Origin: Cyanoderma ruficeps | Lineage: Eukaryota > Chordata > Aves > Passeriformes > Timaliidae | Length of the DNA: 64,000 nucleotides | NCBI GenBank assembly: GCA_008694505.1 | Contig: VZDJ01000010.1 | Span: 323,775-387,774, forward strand | Reading direction: 5' to 3' | In this document: piece by piece, positions 1 to 11,449 of the stretch | How positions within the stretch are numbered: position 1 is the first letter of the stretch | How the letters are laid out: every line of letters begins with the position of its first letter | Notes under the pieces: model-generated | What the model was told of the DNA's origin: nothing | The model's input: the letters and a program-made list of their open reading frames with translations, nothing else | Database searches by the model: none | Made by a program: the position numbers and the translations under genes

Positions 1-739
1 AGCATCACCTAAATGCAGATGCTCCAATTTTCAGCTTTAATTGCTTATTCTATGGTTAGATCTTCAACAGCATCAACTCCAGTGCAAAGGACAAGTGTGG
101 CAGCTATTCTCTGAACAGGGACAGCTGTGCAGAGAACAGCTAAGCTAAGAGGTAGAACCTGAGTTTAGTTAAGGTGAGATACCCAATGCAAGGTGTACAC
201 AGGTACGGCTGGTGCTTTCACATTTAAAAGCAGGACACCTTATCTGCTATGACACCCGTGAGACAACCATTTCACTTTAGAGGAAATCATTCATATAAAT
301 GAGAATGGAATGGCTCTGCAAAACCACATATGGGAAACTGGACTCAGTGAGGCTGAGGTGTGTACAAAGCAAGAGTCAAGGCTCCTTCACAGATTTTCTG
401 AGGGTAATAAAACAGTACCAATTTTTATAAAACAGTAATTAAAATTAATTCTATTTCATAAAGTGGGTATTAATTCCTCCACTATAAACAGTTTACATAT
501 AAAAGCATTTTAAGTCATCTTGAAACATGGCCCTGATAAAATTATTTTACACCAGCCTAAGCAACTCTTTTTTCCACTTTTGTAACGGAATGACACTAAG
601 AAGAAAAGATGCAGAATGTCCACATAACTTGTGAACCCACAACTTTGGGTTTTTACCAGAGCCAGCTTCCTCTTTCCTGTTAAAGAAAAAGAAATCCAGC
701 CTAAAAAACCAACAAGTCAGCACTACTCCAACAGGTTTC
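1..739. other. Intergenic DNA downstream of HMGCS1
   Basis: AT-rich sequence with no recognisable exon, repeat family or RNA gene on either strand. In other vertebrates NIM1K follows HMGCS1 on this side, but I see no NIM1K exon here. Confidence 0.5.
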
Positions 740-2445
740 AAATATCTCAAACTTTATTTTAATAAAGGATCAGCCTCACAGACCTGTGAGGCCTGTGCCA
801 GTAGCTCACTTCTTGGCTTGTCCACTGCCAGCAATGGACTTTGTTCCATGACAGTTTGTTTTACAGGTGCCAAGGTTAAGTTTCATGAGGGCAACCTAAA
901 CCAAAATACTTGCAAACACTATCATCATGCATTGCTCCATCATTTTCAGCAGAACAAACAGATTAGTATTAATCAATTTATAATAAACAACTATTTTACC
1001 AAGGCTTGACTGTACAAATACAGCAAGTTATGAAATCCTAGTGAGTGACAGGTAATACAAACACTTCATTACACACACACAAAAAATGTAATTAACAGAA
1101 ATCATTTTTTGCTACTTTATATTAGATAATGTAGCTCTGTAGAATTAGCAAAGAAATAAATTCAATGAAACTTCATTCTGTACATTAGCTCAACTTAAAT
1201 ATATATATATATATGTATGTATGTATGTATATATGCATNTATATATATATTACAAGCTTAAAAGGCTCATATAATAGTTCATTTCCAATCTGGGCTTTAA
1301 AAATCTACCAGAATGGACTCCCCATAACCACTGTATATCTATCTACTGCTGCAAAATGGATAGCTTTAGCTTGCACATTGAGGAAGGGGGAAAGAAATAA
1401 AAGACTCCACTCCTACAGTATTACCAATTGTGAGAAGGACTTCGAAGTACAAAGCCAAATGCAAAGCTAGAAAGAGTCTTTTGGAAATGTATTACATAAA
1501 GACAACTAATAGGCTAGAGATTCAGACAAAGTGATGAATAACACTCTCTTCCCTTGTCTGCCAATTAAAAAAGCTCCACAATACCTCTAAATTTAATTTG
1601 AAAATTCTGCTGTCTTGGATATTCTACTAAACAATCCATTATGGTGCCAAATCAATGATCCCCTTTCTTTAGAATAAAAAATTTACTACCTGCCTTCTTC
1701 ATCTTTCCTCTCAGTTTCCTATGACTTAAAATGCAGGCATAAAACACATAAGATGTAAGGAGGAATTACACAGCAACACAGTGGATCACAGAGTTTCTTC
1801 TATGAAAACCACTTGTCAGCCTAGCTGTTCTTGATCCAGTCATTTTGACAGGGAAGAGAGATTCTATTCCAGCAATGGATGGTTCTTGGTTCTATGCCTG
1901 TCCCAAAGCAATGGGGTGATGGGAGGCAGACTTGGGGATGAAAGGGAAGGTGATAAAGTGAAAGAGAATTGCAGTATTCAGAAGGTTGACTGCTTATTGT
2001 CAAGGCACTGAGAACCCTAACATTAAAAGCTTGGACTATTTTGCACAGACTTGAGTACTAGCAGAAGTTAACAGTGTAGGTTTCAAGTCATTTTACATGG
2101 AAGAGCAGGCAGAAGATTCCTTTTTTTTTCCTTTCTCTGTACGAAGACTTTGTAAGAGACTACAGCTACTTCTCAGCAATTAAAAAAGTTCAGACATGTT
2201 AAGGAATCCCCACAGCACCTGGCAAGTCCTCCTATCTCCAATATACTCCTGATTTTAGTGTTCTGAAAATACTATAAAATCAGCACACCATATTATGATG
2301 ATTTTTTTCAAGGAGCCTTAATGGTTTTTTCATGCTCCAATTAAGTACTACTGTACACTGAAACTTCAGTGCTACTGCAATCCTTTTTCTCTCTCTCTCA
2401 CCCTGCCCTCACACCTCGTTTCTTTCCCCACCTCACAGAGGTATC
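740..2445 (-). other. HMGCS1: HMGCS1 3' UTR (end inferred)
   Basis: About 1.7 kb of AT-rich DNA without other genes follows the stop. An AATAAA signal on the minus strand (TTTATT at 753-758) with a downstream end near 740 gives a 3' UTR similar in size to the long human one. The AT/ATGT microsatellite at 1199-1250 lies inside it. The cleavage site is inferred. Confidence 0.45.
1199..1250. repeat. (AT)n/(ATGT)n microsatellite with one N
   Basis: Alternating AT with a central block of ATGT units and an ambiguous base at 1239. It lies in the inferred HMGCS1 3' UTR. Confidence 0.9.
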
Positions 2446-2538
2446 TTAATGCTCCCCATTGGAAATGGCGACAGTAACGCCTTCAGATTCTGTTGTTGCA
2501 GGGATTCTTGGCACTTTCTTAGCAGGGCTTGGGATGTG
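2446..2538 (-). CDS. HMGCS1: HMGCS1 exon 10 coding part (residues 493-522 and stop)
   Basis: 93 nt from acceptor ctccttag to TAA at 2448-2446. Encodes [20 protein letters not shown] and then [10 protein letters not shown], the normal C-terminus. Confidence 0.95.
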   Translation of the reverse strand, partial: HIPSPAKKVPRIPATTESEGVTVAISNGEH

Positions 2539-5500
2539 CTAAGGAGAAGGGAAAAAAAACATTAAATACAGTTTTCTAATTCACAGACATTCATACTTCA
2601 TGGCTAGTCCAACTCTCAAACAGCATTCATGCTACAATGGACGGCTTGGCCTTAAGTCAATCAAATTGGTCATGCTTCATGCAAACAGACTGTGTGAGAA
2701 GAGCCAGTTTGTTCTTCTTTCATTCTTGTGCAGTTTCGTTCTTTTTATGATGAAATGTACTTTTTTAAAATCGCAGTTTCAACTTTTTACTTCTGGCTTG
2801 TATGTTACACGTGTTAACAAAGTATTCAATGTAACTCGTAAAACCACTTCCTCTTAACATACATGCACATGCTAAGACAAACATGTAAATGGTTCCACCA
2901 TTTACATCAAACTTTAAAAGAGTGCCGAGCGTTCACCTCATGAACAATGCCTGGGTGGACAACTCCAACTCTTGCTTCCAGAGGTCCATCACTCATGAGT
3001 GGGCGCCGGGCATAAGTTCTCCTGTGCTTTTCATCCACACGCACAAGGTACCATGTTCCTTCAAAGAGATCCTCCACTGAACACTGTGGAATATAATTGG
3101 CTGTAAGAAAGGGAGTAACACACTGTTAGTTGTTTTCCTGGTAAGAGTTTTACCCAACACAGGCCTTTGCAGACTGAATACACTGAGACAGAAAGAAAAC
3201 AAGCCAGCGTTTTTACTTCAGACATGTTGGGCCAAATGAACACAAGCAACTCAGAAGCAGAAATGGCTGGGCATTTCCTTCATTCTACACCCTAATCATT
3301 TAAAGTCAGGTGAGTTAAATGATAAGCATTTTGCTCTAGGACTAGGAATGATTGATTAGGCTTTTACCCAAATGATGTGTTTCCTGTCTGAGCTTCATGT
3401 TTTCAGCAAAGACATCAGGTGCAATGCATTTTCTTGAGTCAAGTCTTGTTTTGAGATCAGAAAGGCTGGCAGTTATTTTGTCCAGTGCAGAACCTGCAAT
3501 ATAGAACCATGTAAGATAAGAGTCAGTACTGAGAACTGCACACTAGTGTGTGAACATTTCAAGCCCATTCAAAATACTTTGCATTATAGAATCTGAAGTA
3601 TTAGTCACTTAAGAATATTCCCAATTACTAACTCAAAACATTTAACAGAGTTTGAAGACTATTATTTATCTGTTCAAGGAGACACTTTAACACCCCCTGG
3701 AGCTGGAAATTCTCAGCGTGGCACTGCTGTCATTAAGGCACTGCCCTGAAGCTTTCCTTATGTTAGTGGGTTGTGTAACAAGGCTGAGCAAGGGAGGCAG
3801 TTGACATCACCTCCAGTGACTCACCAGGAGTGGCATCCTGTGTGACCCTGATGGAATACAGAGTAGCAGCAAAACCAGAGCCATATGAGAACACGCTGAT
3901 TCTCTGTCCTGCAAGCTGCTCTGGGGAGTACCTGCAAATCATACAACAGCTTTTTAGAGACAGAATTAGGCCAGAGTACCAGTTTTAAATAACTAGAAAC
4001 TGCATCTAGCTTTGGAAAAGCAACCAGCAAATTATAGTGTCTGTAATACACATTTAGCATACTATGTGCATAAATGCTGACTTTTTAAAAGACAAATTCA
4101 AATACTGCCGTTATGAGCTTGAAAGCTGCCTAGAGCAAAACATGCCTGAGAAATGCCCAAATATGATGAAGGCAAACAGATTTCATTCTTAAGCAAACTA
4201 AAGTAAAGAAAAATTAAGGACATCTTGGACGTCAATGTCAGAATAAAGAAAAATAAAGAAAAAAGAAAAAAACAAGAAAACCAGGAGGAGTAGTTTAATG
4301 TAAACTATGGTTTTGCAAAAGACTGTATTTGAAAAAAAATTAATTAAATGGTAATTTAATTTGGCTTTGCTTATTATAGCAAGATAGAGAACACATTCCA
4401 ATTTTTTTTCATTTCAGGAGTGTTTCTAGGGGAAGGAAGAGGAGGAAAGGTGAGGTTGAGAACAGATGCTACCTTAAAAATAAGATCCTACTTTGCAAGG
4501 CAGTAAGCAGCTGTTCTGGATCAGCTTCTGACATAGAGGTTTTCAGTCTGCTTGTCATTTGAACTGAATGTGTGTGCAGAATTGTTTTAACTTAAATTTT
4601 TCTGCTTAAGGTAATCTCATAGGAAAAGGTTTGCTAGCCAATACTTTTACAAAAGACTTTCTGAAAAAAACCTCTTATGACCTTATTCATAAACAGCTTT
4701 TCCTAATTTTATGCTTACTGGGCTAGAAGAGAGGCAAGGCAACCGTAGACTGAAGGGGTATACATATTTCCATTCTGATTGGATACGAGTAATGAAGCTT
4801 TGGTTTTCTGATTGAAGAGCTCTGCACTAGCTTTCATAAAAGCTTTCTCCACATCTCTGTCAAAGTATGTATCTTCAAGTTTTATATCCCTATTCAAAAA
4901 AGAAAAAAAAAGAGTTCAGAAACAGTAATAAAATAGCAGAAAGTAAAAACACACCTTGGATGTGCAACATATTATGTGAATAAGGAAGACAGCAGCGATT
5001 CTCACCTGAAAGCTTCCAGACCACTGAAAACACCAGTTGTTGTTTCTGGGTTCTGGTCACTGAGAAAGTCATTCAGCAAGAGTCTAGCCACAGACTTCTG
5101 TACCAGTTTACAGTACGGGGAATGGAAGATCATGAATCCAAAGTCATTCAAGGTGAAACGTCTGTCTGTCCCCTCTGGAAGTGGCAGAAGTGTCGTGTTA
5201 CAACCTATGTTCAGTACTCACTACAAATATGGAAATAAAGCTGGCAGACACCACTCATCATAACATGTTGGCATAGAAGAGACATAAACATACAAGTAAC
5301 ATTAACTACTACTGTCAAGTGCACTTAATACACTACACTGCTTCTATTTAAAAAATTTTTACCACCTTTTTCACCAGCTAACAGCTTGCTGTTTCTCTAG
5401 AACAAAAAGCTGCTTAACAGAATCTCTGTATTTCCACCCAGCATTTTGACATAATAATCTACTTAATTTGCCTCTCTTCACACCTATGTCTCTTAATATA

Positions 5501-7483
5501 ATTGAAGCAATTACTAAGCATATTGGTTTAAAAAAAATCAAAATTTAAATATTGACCTAAGTTTTTTAAAAGCCTGAATGGAGGCGGGTAATAGTATGTT
5601 TTTAACCAAGGCATTATATGTTACACTAACAAATGCCTGTACAGACTATTGCTTACAGACTGTCAGGAATTTAGTCATGCCAGAACAGAAATCATCTCCT
5701 ACAGCAAATATTTCAATCATTTCAGAACATACAACCATGAAGAGATTCACAGATGAGTTTTTAGATCAGATATGAAAACTGTCTGTGTAGCACACGCTCC
5801 AGCATCTGCCAATCTTGCAGCACCATCAGGAGAGGCTACACACCCTTTTGCCACTGGGCGTGGATTTTGTTGCGGTAGACGGTGTAGCAGCGGTCTAATG
5901 CACTGAGGTAGCACTGAATGGAGAGCTTGCCATCCACCACTGGATATTCAGACACCATGTCTGGTTTGTAGAAGTCATACGCATGCTGCATGTGGGTTCC
6001 ACGCAACCCTGGTGGACAGAAATTGATACAAGTTGTAAATTAGTTTATTCAGCTGCTTGGAGTCAACTGGGATGTGTCAGTGGGCACACGTGGGAAAAGA
6101 AGCAGTTTTGGTGTCGGTTCAGCCATTTTTCATGGCACTTCTGGCCTTTTAAGGTAAGGTTTCACACAGTCCTCAACTGCCTGTAAAGTAGAGTAGAACT
6201 GAGCATGACAAACACATGCAATAAAGGATTGTCATACTGTCCTGGAAGTCAGGACAATATTTATTATTCAGCTCTAGTATTACTCTATCAATTTTACTGA
6301 AGAATCCTCAAGGAAATAAACAAACGGCAGCACCTCTGATTGTTGTTCCCTGCTGCATCCTGTAACTGGACTTGGCTGAGTTAGGCCAGAGTAAGAGGAG
6401 ACAAAGAACAATTTCCAGCATTAGTGGGAGTTAATCTGCTACTTCAGTAAGGCACAAAAAGCAGAGAAGAGGCTCCAGGGCAAATGCAGTGATGTGACCT
6501 GAACAGCGTACGTTCTCCCACAGGACTAACCTCTCTCAAAAATCAACGGTGCATTTGGGCCGACCAGCATTGCAACAGCCCCAGCTCCCCCAGTGGGCCT
6601 GGCATTTCCAGAGGCATACACAGCGATGTCTCCAGCCACCACAAGGGCATAGCGTCCTGGGAAAAACACACAGGAATAACAGTGAGAAGGCGCCACAACT
6701 CTGGCACATCTTAACATCCATCAGCAATTTTTAGACTTTCGTTATTGAGAAGATGACACCAAGATTAAAGAGCTCTTCAATTTTGACTTTTTTCCCACAT
6801 TTCAATTGGCAATCACCAAAAAGTTTACAGAAGACCTTTACATTAGTAGGTATGTCATGATTCTTCATACTCTAACTGAACTAGTAGTAAATGACCAGGG
6901 CATTTAAGAAAAAGCTTCAGAAGACAAAACCAGTTTTACCCTCTGGATTTTATATGGTTAAGCATGACTGCTGTCGTTGTAGGGCAGACTGATGTAAGGA
7001 TGATGTAAGTTTTCAAAAAAATACCCTTGACTTACCATCCCAGGAACTGGACTCAATCCAGTTAATAGCATTAAAAAGAGCAGCAGTGCCTCCATAGCAA
7101 GCATTGGTGGTGTCGATTCCTTCTACATCTGTATTACCAGACTCTTCAAAGAGCTGCATCACGACAGTCTTCACAGATTTTGATTTGTCAATTATGGTCT
7201 CCGTTCCAACTTCTAATCTCCCAATACAATCATAGGAAAGGTTGTTCCTCTCCATGAGCTTCTGAACCACAGTCAAGCAGAGGGAATTGATATCCTCACG
7301 GTCAGAGCAGAACCCCATCCTTGCCTGGCCCAGCCCAATGGTGTACTTCCCAGCATCTACGCCATCATACTTCTCCAGCTCTGTCTGGTCAACATACTGA
7401 GCGGGAAAATATATTTCCAGTGCCACAATTCCCACATCTTTGGGCCAACAGGATTCAGCATTCACTGGAAGAGACCCAGGCAT
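2446..7483 (-). CDS. HMGCS1: Hydroxymethylglutaryl-CoA synthase 1, cytosolic (whole coding span, 9 coding exons)
   Basis: Condenses acetyl-CoA with acetoacetyl-CoA to HMG-CoA in the cytosol, the step before HMG-CoA reductase in sterol and isoprenoid synthesis. Joining coding exons 7036-7483, 6531-6656, 5844-6008, 5006-5174, 4719-4889, 3825-3931, 3368-3493, 2937-3100 and 2446-2538 gives 1569 nt: 522 residues plus TAA, the length I expect for avian HMGCS1 (human 520). All junctions have GT/AG sites and phases agree. The known catalytic residues fall at their usual numbers: Glu95 in EVGTE, nucleophile Cys129 in NACYGG, His264 in FHSPYCK. The C-terminal tail ([17 protein letters not shown]...) is the usual variable end. 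There is no mitochondrial presequence like that of HMGCS2. The start is the MPGSLPV methionine; an in-frame upstream ATG in exon 1 is noted separately. Identification is near certain. Confidence 0.98.
2937..3100 (-). CDS. HMGCS1: HMGCS1 exon 9 (residues 438-492)
   Basis: 164 nt, acceptor cttacag, donor GTGAAC. Encodes [20 protein letters not shown] and [13 protein letters not shown], ending in GIVHE. Confidence 0.95.
3368..3493 (-). CDS. HMGCS1: HMGCS1 exon 8 (residues 396-437)
   Basis: 126 nt, acceptor attgcag, donor GTAAAA. Encodes [20 protein letters not shown] and [19 protein letters not shown]. Confidence 0.95.
3825..3931 (-). CDS. HMGCS1: HMGCS1 exon 7 (residues 360-395)
   Basis: 107 nt, acceptor tttgcag, donor GTGAGT. 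Encodes [20 protein letters not shown] and [15 protein letters not shown]; the SYGSG motif is characteristic of HMG-CoA synthases. Confidence 0.95.
4719..4889 (-). CDS. HMGCS1: HMGCS1 exon 6 (residues 303-359)
   Basis: 171 nt, acceptor ttgaatag, donor GTAAGC. Encodes [18 protein letters not shown] through the conserved [17 protein letters not shown] loop and ends in ...SLLA. Confidence 0.96.
5006..5174 (-). CDS. HMGCS1: HMGCS1 exon 5 (residues 247-302)
   Basis: 169 nt, acceptor cttccag, donor GTGAG. Encodes [19 protein letters not shown], including catalytic His264, then [14 protein letters not shown] and GLEAF. Confidence 0.95.
5844..6008 (-). CDS. HMGCS1: HMGCS1 exon 4 (residues 192-246)
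   Basis: 165 nt, acceptor ccaccag, donor GTGTGT. Encodes [20 protein letters not shown] through HAQWQK, colinear with human HMGCS1. Confidence 0.94.
6531..6656 (-). CDS. HMGCS1: HMGCS1 exon 3 (residues 150-191)
   Basis: 126 nt between a cccag acceptor and a GTTAGT donor. Encodes [20 protein letters not shown], with the thiolase-fold core strands, through LIFER. Confidence 0.95.
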
Positions 7484-7493
7484 CGTGGCAGAT
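7036..7493 (-). CDS. HMGCS1: HMGCS1 exon 2 (first main coding exon, residues 1-149)
   Basis: The acceptor (cttaaag) precedes 7493, with ten 5' UTR bases before the ATG at 7483-7481. The exon ends at 7036 before GTAAG. It carries Glu95 and the active-site Cys129, and ends in ...SSWD plus one base of Gly150. Confidence 0.96.
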
Positions 7494-8655
7494 CTTTAAG
7501 AAAAAACAGAAAACCACAAAACCATGTGATTTACTCACATATATTTAGAGGAACCCACTTTCAGTTCCTGTTTTTGTACAGAAAAAGTTGTGCTGCCCGT
7601 ACTCTGTAGAGTCATTTGCAAAAGGCAAGCCTTTGCCTCTGGTGAAGCTCCAGTACAAGCATACTGTAAACATCATTACAGTTTTATAAGATTTTTTTAA
7701 TTACGTGAAAATACAGATTTCAGCCCTGGAGATGAACAGATGTAGGTTAAGCCCAAGGTAGCTCTAAAGCAAAACACACACTTACCGAGTGTTAAGTGTT
7801 TGAGAAATTAACATTCTTACTTCTGCTTATATGCAGTTTGAACTTTACATATAACCAAGCTAGAAATATTGGATATTTTTATTAGCTTTGCTAGTTGAAA
7901 AACCCTACTAGGAAAACACTGTCTTAAAACAGGCCATTACTCTTCAAAACCATTTTTATTCTTAAACAAAGAGACATAGGTCACTTTGTTCTGTTTATAC
8001 TTGCAACAAGATAGAACTATTTCTGTGTGGGGTTTGTTTCTTGGTTTTTGTTTTCCGGAGGTGTTGGTGTTCTTTTCGTTTTATTTGTTGCATACTCTAT
8101 TTTGGCACTCTAGAACACTGGAACTCCTAATACCATGCCTGGAGGAATATTTAATGGGCTGAGATGAACAATGTTCTCCCTCACAGGCCAAGTTTCTGTG
8201 TTTTAAGCCCACAACTTTCCCTGTCACCACACTTGAGGATTTACTACTCCCAAGAACACACTACACCCTATTACTCCAACCCTCCCCCAATTACACAGCC
8301 CCGGCACCATCGTCCTCGGCTTACATCCTGACAGGGCACTCGTCCCTTCCGCTCCAAGCTTCTAGAAGCCAGGACAAGCTGCGTAAAGGGACAAAGAACG
8401 GCCCTACAGCGCACTGTGCGGTTTTAAGCAAAAGAACCAATTTCGCCTCGCTTGTGTCCCCCGCTGCCACCCCCCCCACCCCCACTTCAAGGTTATCCAT
8501 AACCCACCCGGGAGCCAGGCAGGAGCCGCGGCAATGTGCGTGCAGGAGGTCACAGCGCACCCCAACAGCAGCCTGGGCTGGGCTGGGCCCGATCCACCGC
8601 AGCCCGACCGCAGCCCCGCGCCCCCCCCCAGCCCCTCACGCCGCCCGCCTCTTAC
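7494..8655 (-). other. HMGCS1: HMGCS1 intron 1
   Basis: 1162-bp intron between the first exon donor (GTAAGA, 8655-8650) and the acceptor before 7493. It contains a T/G-rich low-complexity tract at about 8025-8090 and C-rich runs near 8460-8485. No other gene is visible. Confidence 0.7.
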
Positions 8656-8800
8656 ACGCTGCGGAATCCCATGGCCGGCTCCTGCCGTGGTGCGCATGCG
8701 CGCCGCGGGCAGTGCGCGTGCGCAGCAGGCGCCACGCCCAGCGCGATGTGCGGGAAGCGCCGGGACGGCGCCCGTGTCTTCGCCGCCTGGCACGGGGCAA
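8530..8800 (-). promoter_or_regulatory. HMGCS1: HMGCS1 CpG-island promoter with two NRF1-type sites
   Basis: GC- and CpG-rich block at the HMGCS1 first exon. TGCGCATGCGCG (8691-8702) and TGCGCGTGCGCA (8713-8724) both fit the NRF1 consensus YGCGCAYGCGCR closely, and a GC-box-like GGGCGTGG reads on the minus strand just upstream. The family is known to be sterol-regulated through SREBP sites, but I did not see a perfect SRE-1 here by eye. Confidence 0.7.
8656..8690 (-). other. HMGCS1: HMGCS1 first exon, with in-frame upstream ATG (5' limit approximate)
   Basis: In the CpG island a good donor, AGCGT|GTAAGAG, ends an exon at 8656. Spliced to the acceptor at 7493 it gives a short leader. The leader contains an ATG (8672-8670) in strong context (GGCCATGG) that stays in frame with the usual start and would add nine residues, MGFRSVSAT. 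The transcription start is unknown, and it may lie within or upstream of the NRF1-like sites at 8691-8724. Confidence 0.55.
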
Positions 8801-9587
8801 AAACCCCGGCAGGAAACAAAACTGATTTCGCCAGCACCCAAAATCCCCGCGTGGGTAGGCTTCCTGTGTGGTTTTGGCTTTGTTTGTTTGTTATTTTGGA
8901 CCAGCCCTCCGCACCTTGCTTCTACTTGGAAAGTGGAGTGGTGCCGTATCGCCGTTTCTTGCTTTAAACTAGACAGATTAAAAAAAAACCCCAACAACCC
9001 ACAAACTGAGCAAAACAATCATTATTCTTGCCTCCTGGAAGCTGTCGCGCAGGATTTTGGATTTGTTAAGGTACAGCAGCAGGCTGATGCTTTTAATGGA
9101 GTGGCCATCACCGATTCACTCAAGCCACGGCCAGGGGAGGGAGCGTGCTGGTCCAGAGCCCCCAGGAGCTGGGGGAGCAGGGGATGTCCCTGCTCAGCAG
9201 CGCCCTGAACATGTCACTCACACGGCTTGGGGACACACAGCAGCGCTGGAGTCCAAAACCTGGCTACAAGACCTTTTATCCCAAATCTGCACAGGCACTG
9301 AAGGAAGAAGCCTTCTGGCTCCCACATGAGTGTAGACACTGCCCACAGAGGGACCCCAAGGTACCAGCTGGGAAAAGGGCTTTGGGATCCACCTCCTTTT
9401 CTGGCACCAAACACCTAATTTTTTCCAAAAAGAAAGTTCTACCTCATCAATATCTGGCAGCCACGCAGAGGGTGAGCCATGTACCTGGAATAGAGCTCAC
9501 TGCTGCTCCAAGGGCCAGAAAGCTTAAAGTTGAAGGCTGCAAAGAATCTCAAAAGGCTTAACTTTATTTAAGATTTTTTTTAAAATC
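8801..9587. other. HMGCS1 upstream flank, no gene seen
   Basis: Moderately GC-rich DNA with overlapping open frames in several frames, none with domain similarity I recognise. Confidence 0.5.
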
Positions 9588-9745
9588 ATTGACAATCAGT
9601 TTGGGATGGAAGGGGCCTTAGAGATCATCTCCTTCCAACCCCTCTGACACGGGCCGGCACACCTTCCCCTAGACCAGGTTGCTCAATGTATCCAGCCTAG
9701 CTTTAAACACTTCCAGGGATGGGGCAGTCACGGCTCCTTGCAGAA
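9588..9745 (-). mobile_element. CR1 LINE 3'-end fragment
   Basis: The plus strand reads as the reverse complement of a CR1 3' end: TTTGGGATGGAAGGGGCCTT, then GATCATCTCCTTCCAACCCC, ...CTAGACCAGGTTGCTCAA and CACTTCCAGGGATGGGGCAG. These are typical of avian CR1. It is short, 5'-truncated and non-coding. The ends are approximate. Confidence 0.85.
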
Positions 9746-10390
9746 CTTTGAGATGTCAAAACTGGCATTCAAATGTTATCACTTGCTGTAGCTCTCTCAT
9801 CAGAACACTTTGTGCAGAACACAACTAAAGGGAGGGTATTCCTGTCATGTTCCCAGGCTCACCAAATACCAAAGCTCACCAGTCACACCTAGCAGGGCGG
9901 CAGTCTGGGCTACCGGGATGTGGTGCCATGAGAAGCACTGTTTTGTAAGCATACTCTCACCACTGAAGGAACTGGGACATATGGCATCTTGAGTCAGTCA
10001 GTCATTACAGAAAAAAACCCTGTTTACTCAGTGACAGACAGTCTTTTGTCTTCCTGGTCAAACAGCAAACAACATCCTATCATTGAGTTTTTACTGAAAA
10101 TGAAAACTTTCTCTGAAACACGATTTGTTTTAAAAGAAGAAGAACCCCAAATGCTTTGATTTATGGAAATGAGAAACGTGCTTTGTTTCGTGTCTCCTTA
10201 TGATTCTGCTGGGAATGATCGAGAAGTGTAAGACAAGCCACTTCTTTCTGCTTGTGCTACGAGAAACGCATTTGTTTGTAACAACTGGTGGCATTATTGT
10301 CCTAGGAATTTGAGCATATAATGTCAATAATTTGACTCTGTTATTTCCTGCCTCAATTTTTAATTTTTAACGGAACACTTTACTCAAAGG
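9746..10390. other. Intergenic, nothing recognised
   Basis: AT-rich unique-looking DNA with no exon, repeat family or RNA gene that I can identify. Confidence 0.5.
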
Positions 10391-11299
10391 TGGAAAATAA
10401 GTCCCGGCCTTGTTCGCTACAAGAGATGCCTTTGGCTCCAGAGGACCGGTGGGAAGAGCTGTGCCGGTGGCAGCCCCGGCTGTGACACCACCGACTCGTC
10501 CCTGCACGGGCCCGCAGGTGACACCCGCGCGCACGACACTCGTGCCGCCACCAGAGGTCGCCGAGGGCGCTGGGACCGCGGCCACATTCCCGCGGGACGC
10601 CCAGCCGCGCGCGCCGGGATGGGCCGGGACGGGCATCCCCGCGGGATGCTCGCTCACCTCCGTGCGCCGGGATACAGGCAAACCGCGGGGACGGAGCCTT
10701 GGACCGAGCCGTGCGGCCCCACCCGCGGGGATGGCGGTACATCCGAGCACGGGGCTCCGTCAGCAGCGCGGGTGGGCGCCGGGATGCTCACACCCAGCGG
10801 GAAACGCCATCGCGAAAGAAAACGGCGGCATCCCTTGGGGCAGCACACGGCTGCCTTTGCCTGGGTGACGAGAGGTGGCGTGGGCAGGGAGACACGATCG
10901 GTCCGCCTTTCCCGGCTTGGGAGGGCGACGCTGTCACGACATTGAGAGGCAATTAAGGAACACACTGAAGGCTTCTCGGTTGCCTCCGGGGCGGGGGCAG
11001 AGCCCGGCGGAGCCCCGCAGCAGCCGCCCACCGCAGCTCACACAGCCAGGGGCCTCCCTCGAGGGCAGGACGGGAATCAGTGGCCGGGACCCCATTCCTG
11101 GACGCGGTTCTTTCGGAAGGCACCTAGTTGCCCGGGCAGTGAGCGCGACCCCACGGACCGTGATGCATCGGAGAGCGAAGCAGCGGTCGGCGTGGGGTGC
11201 GGGGTGACACCTAAGTTACAATACCCTGACACACCTTTTTGGAGTGTTTTTTATCCTTTTTAAAATCCTTTTCTCTCNCCCGTCGGAGGTGATGGCTCC

Positions 11300-11347
11300 C
11301 GGTGTCGTTCCCGATGTCGCTCCCGTTGTCGCTCCCGGTGTCGCTCC
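11300..11347. repeat. Four tandem copies of a 12-bp unit
   Basis: CGGTGTCGTTCC, CGATGTCGCTCC, CGTTGTCGCTCC and CGGTGTCGCTCC follow one another without gaps inside the CpG island. An ambiguous base lies just upstream at 11278. Confidence 0.9.
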
Positions 11348-11449
11348 GCACGCACTCAAGACAGCATCGGCCTCCGGCGGGCGTGCGGCCCCTTTAAGCA
11401 GCTGCACCGCCCGCCGCCCGGTGGGCGGTCTGAGCGGCAGCGCCGTCCG

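Noticed and set aside
8404..9018. 204-codon minus-strand open frame at the HMGCS1 promoter
   Set aside because: It spans the CpG island and first exon; Ala/Gly/Arg-rich composition in GC-rich DNA explains the missing stops, and no family is recognisable.
10367..11031. Overlapping frames of 85-152 codons at 10.4-11.0 kb
   Set aside because: Same GC-rich effect, both strands, no homology seen.
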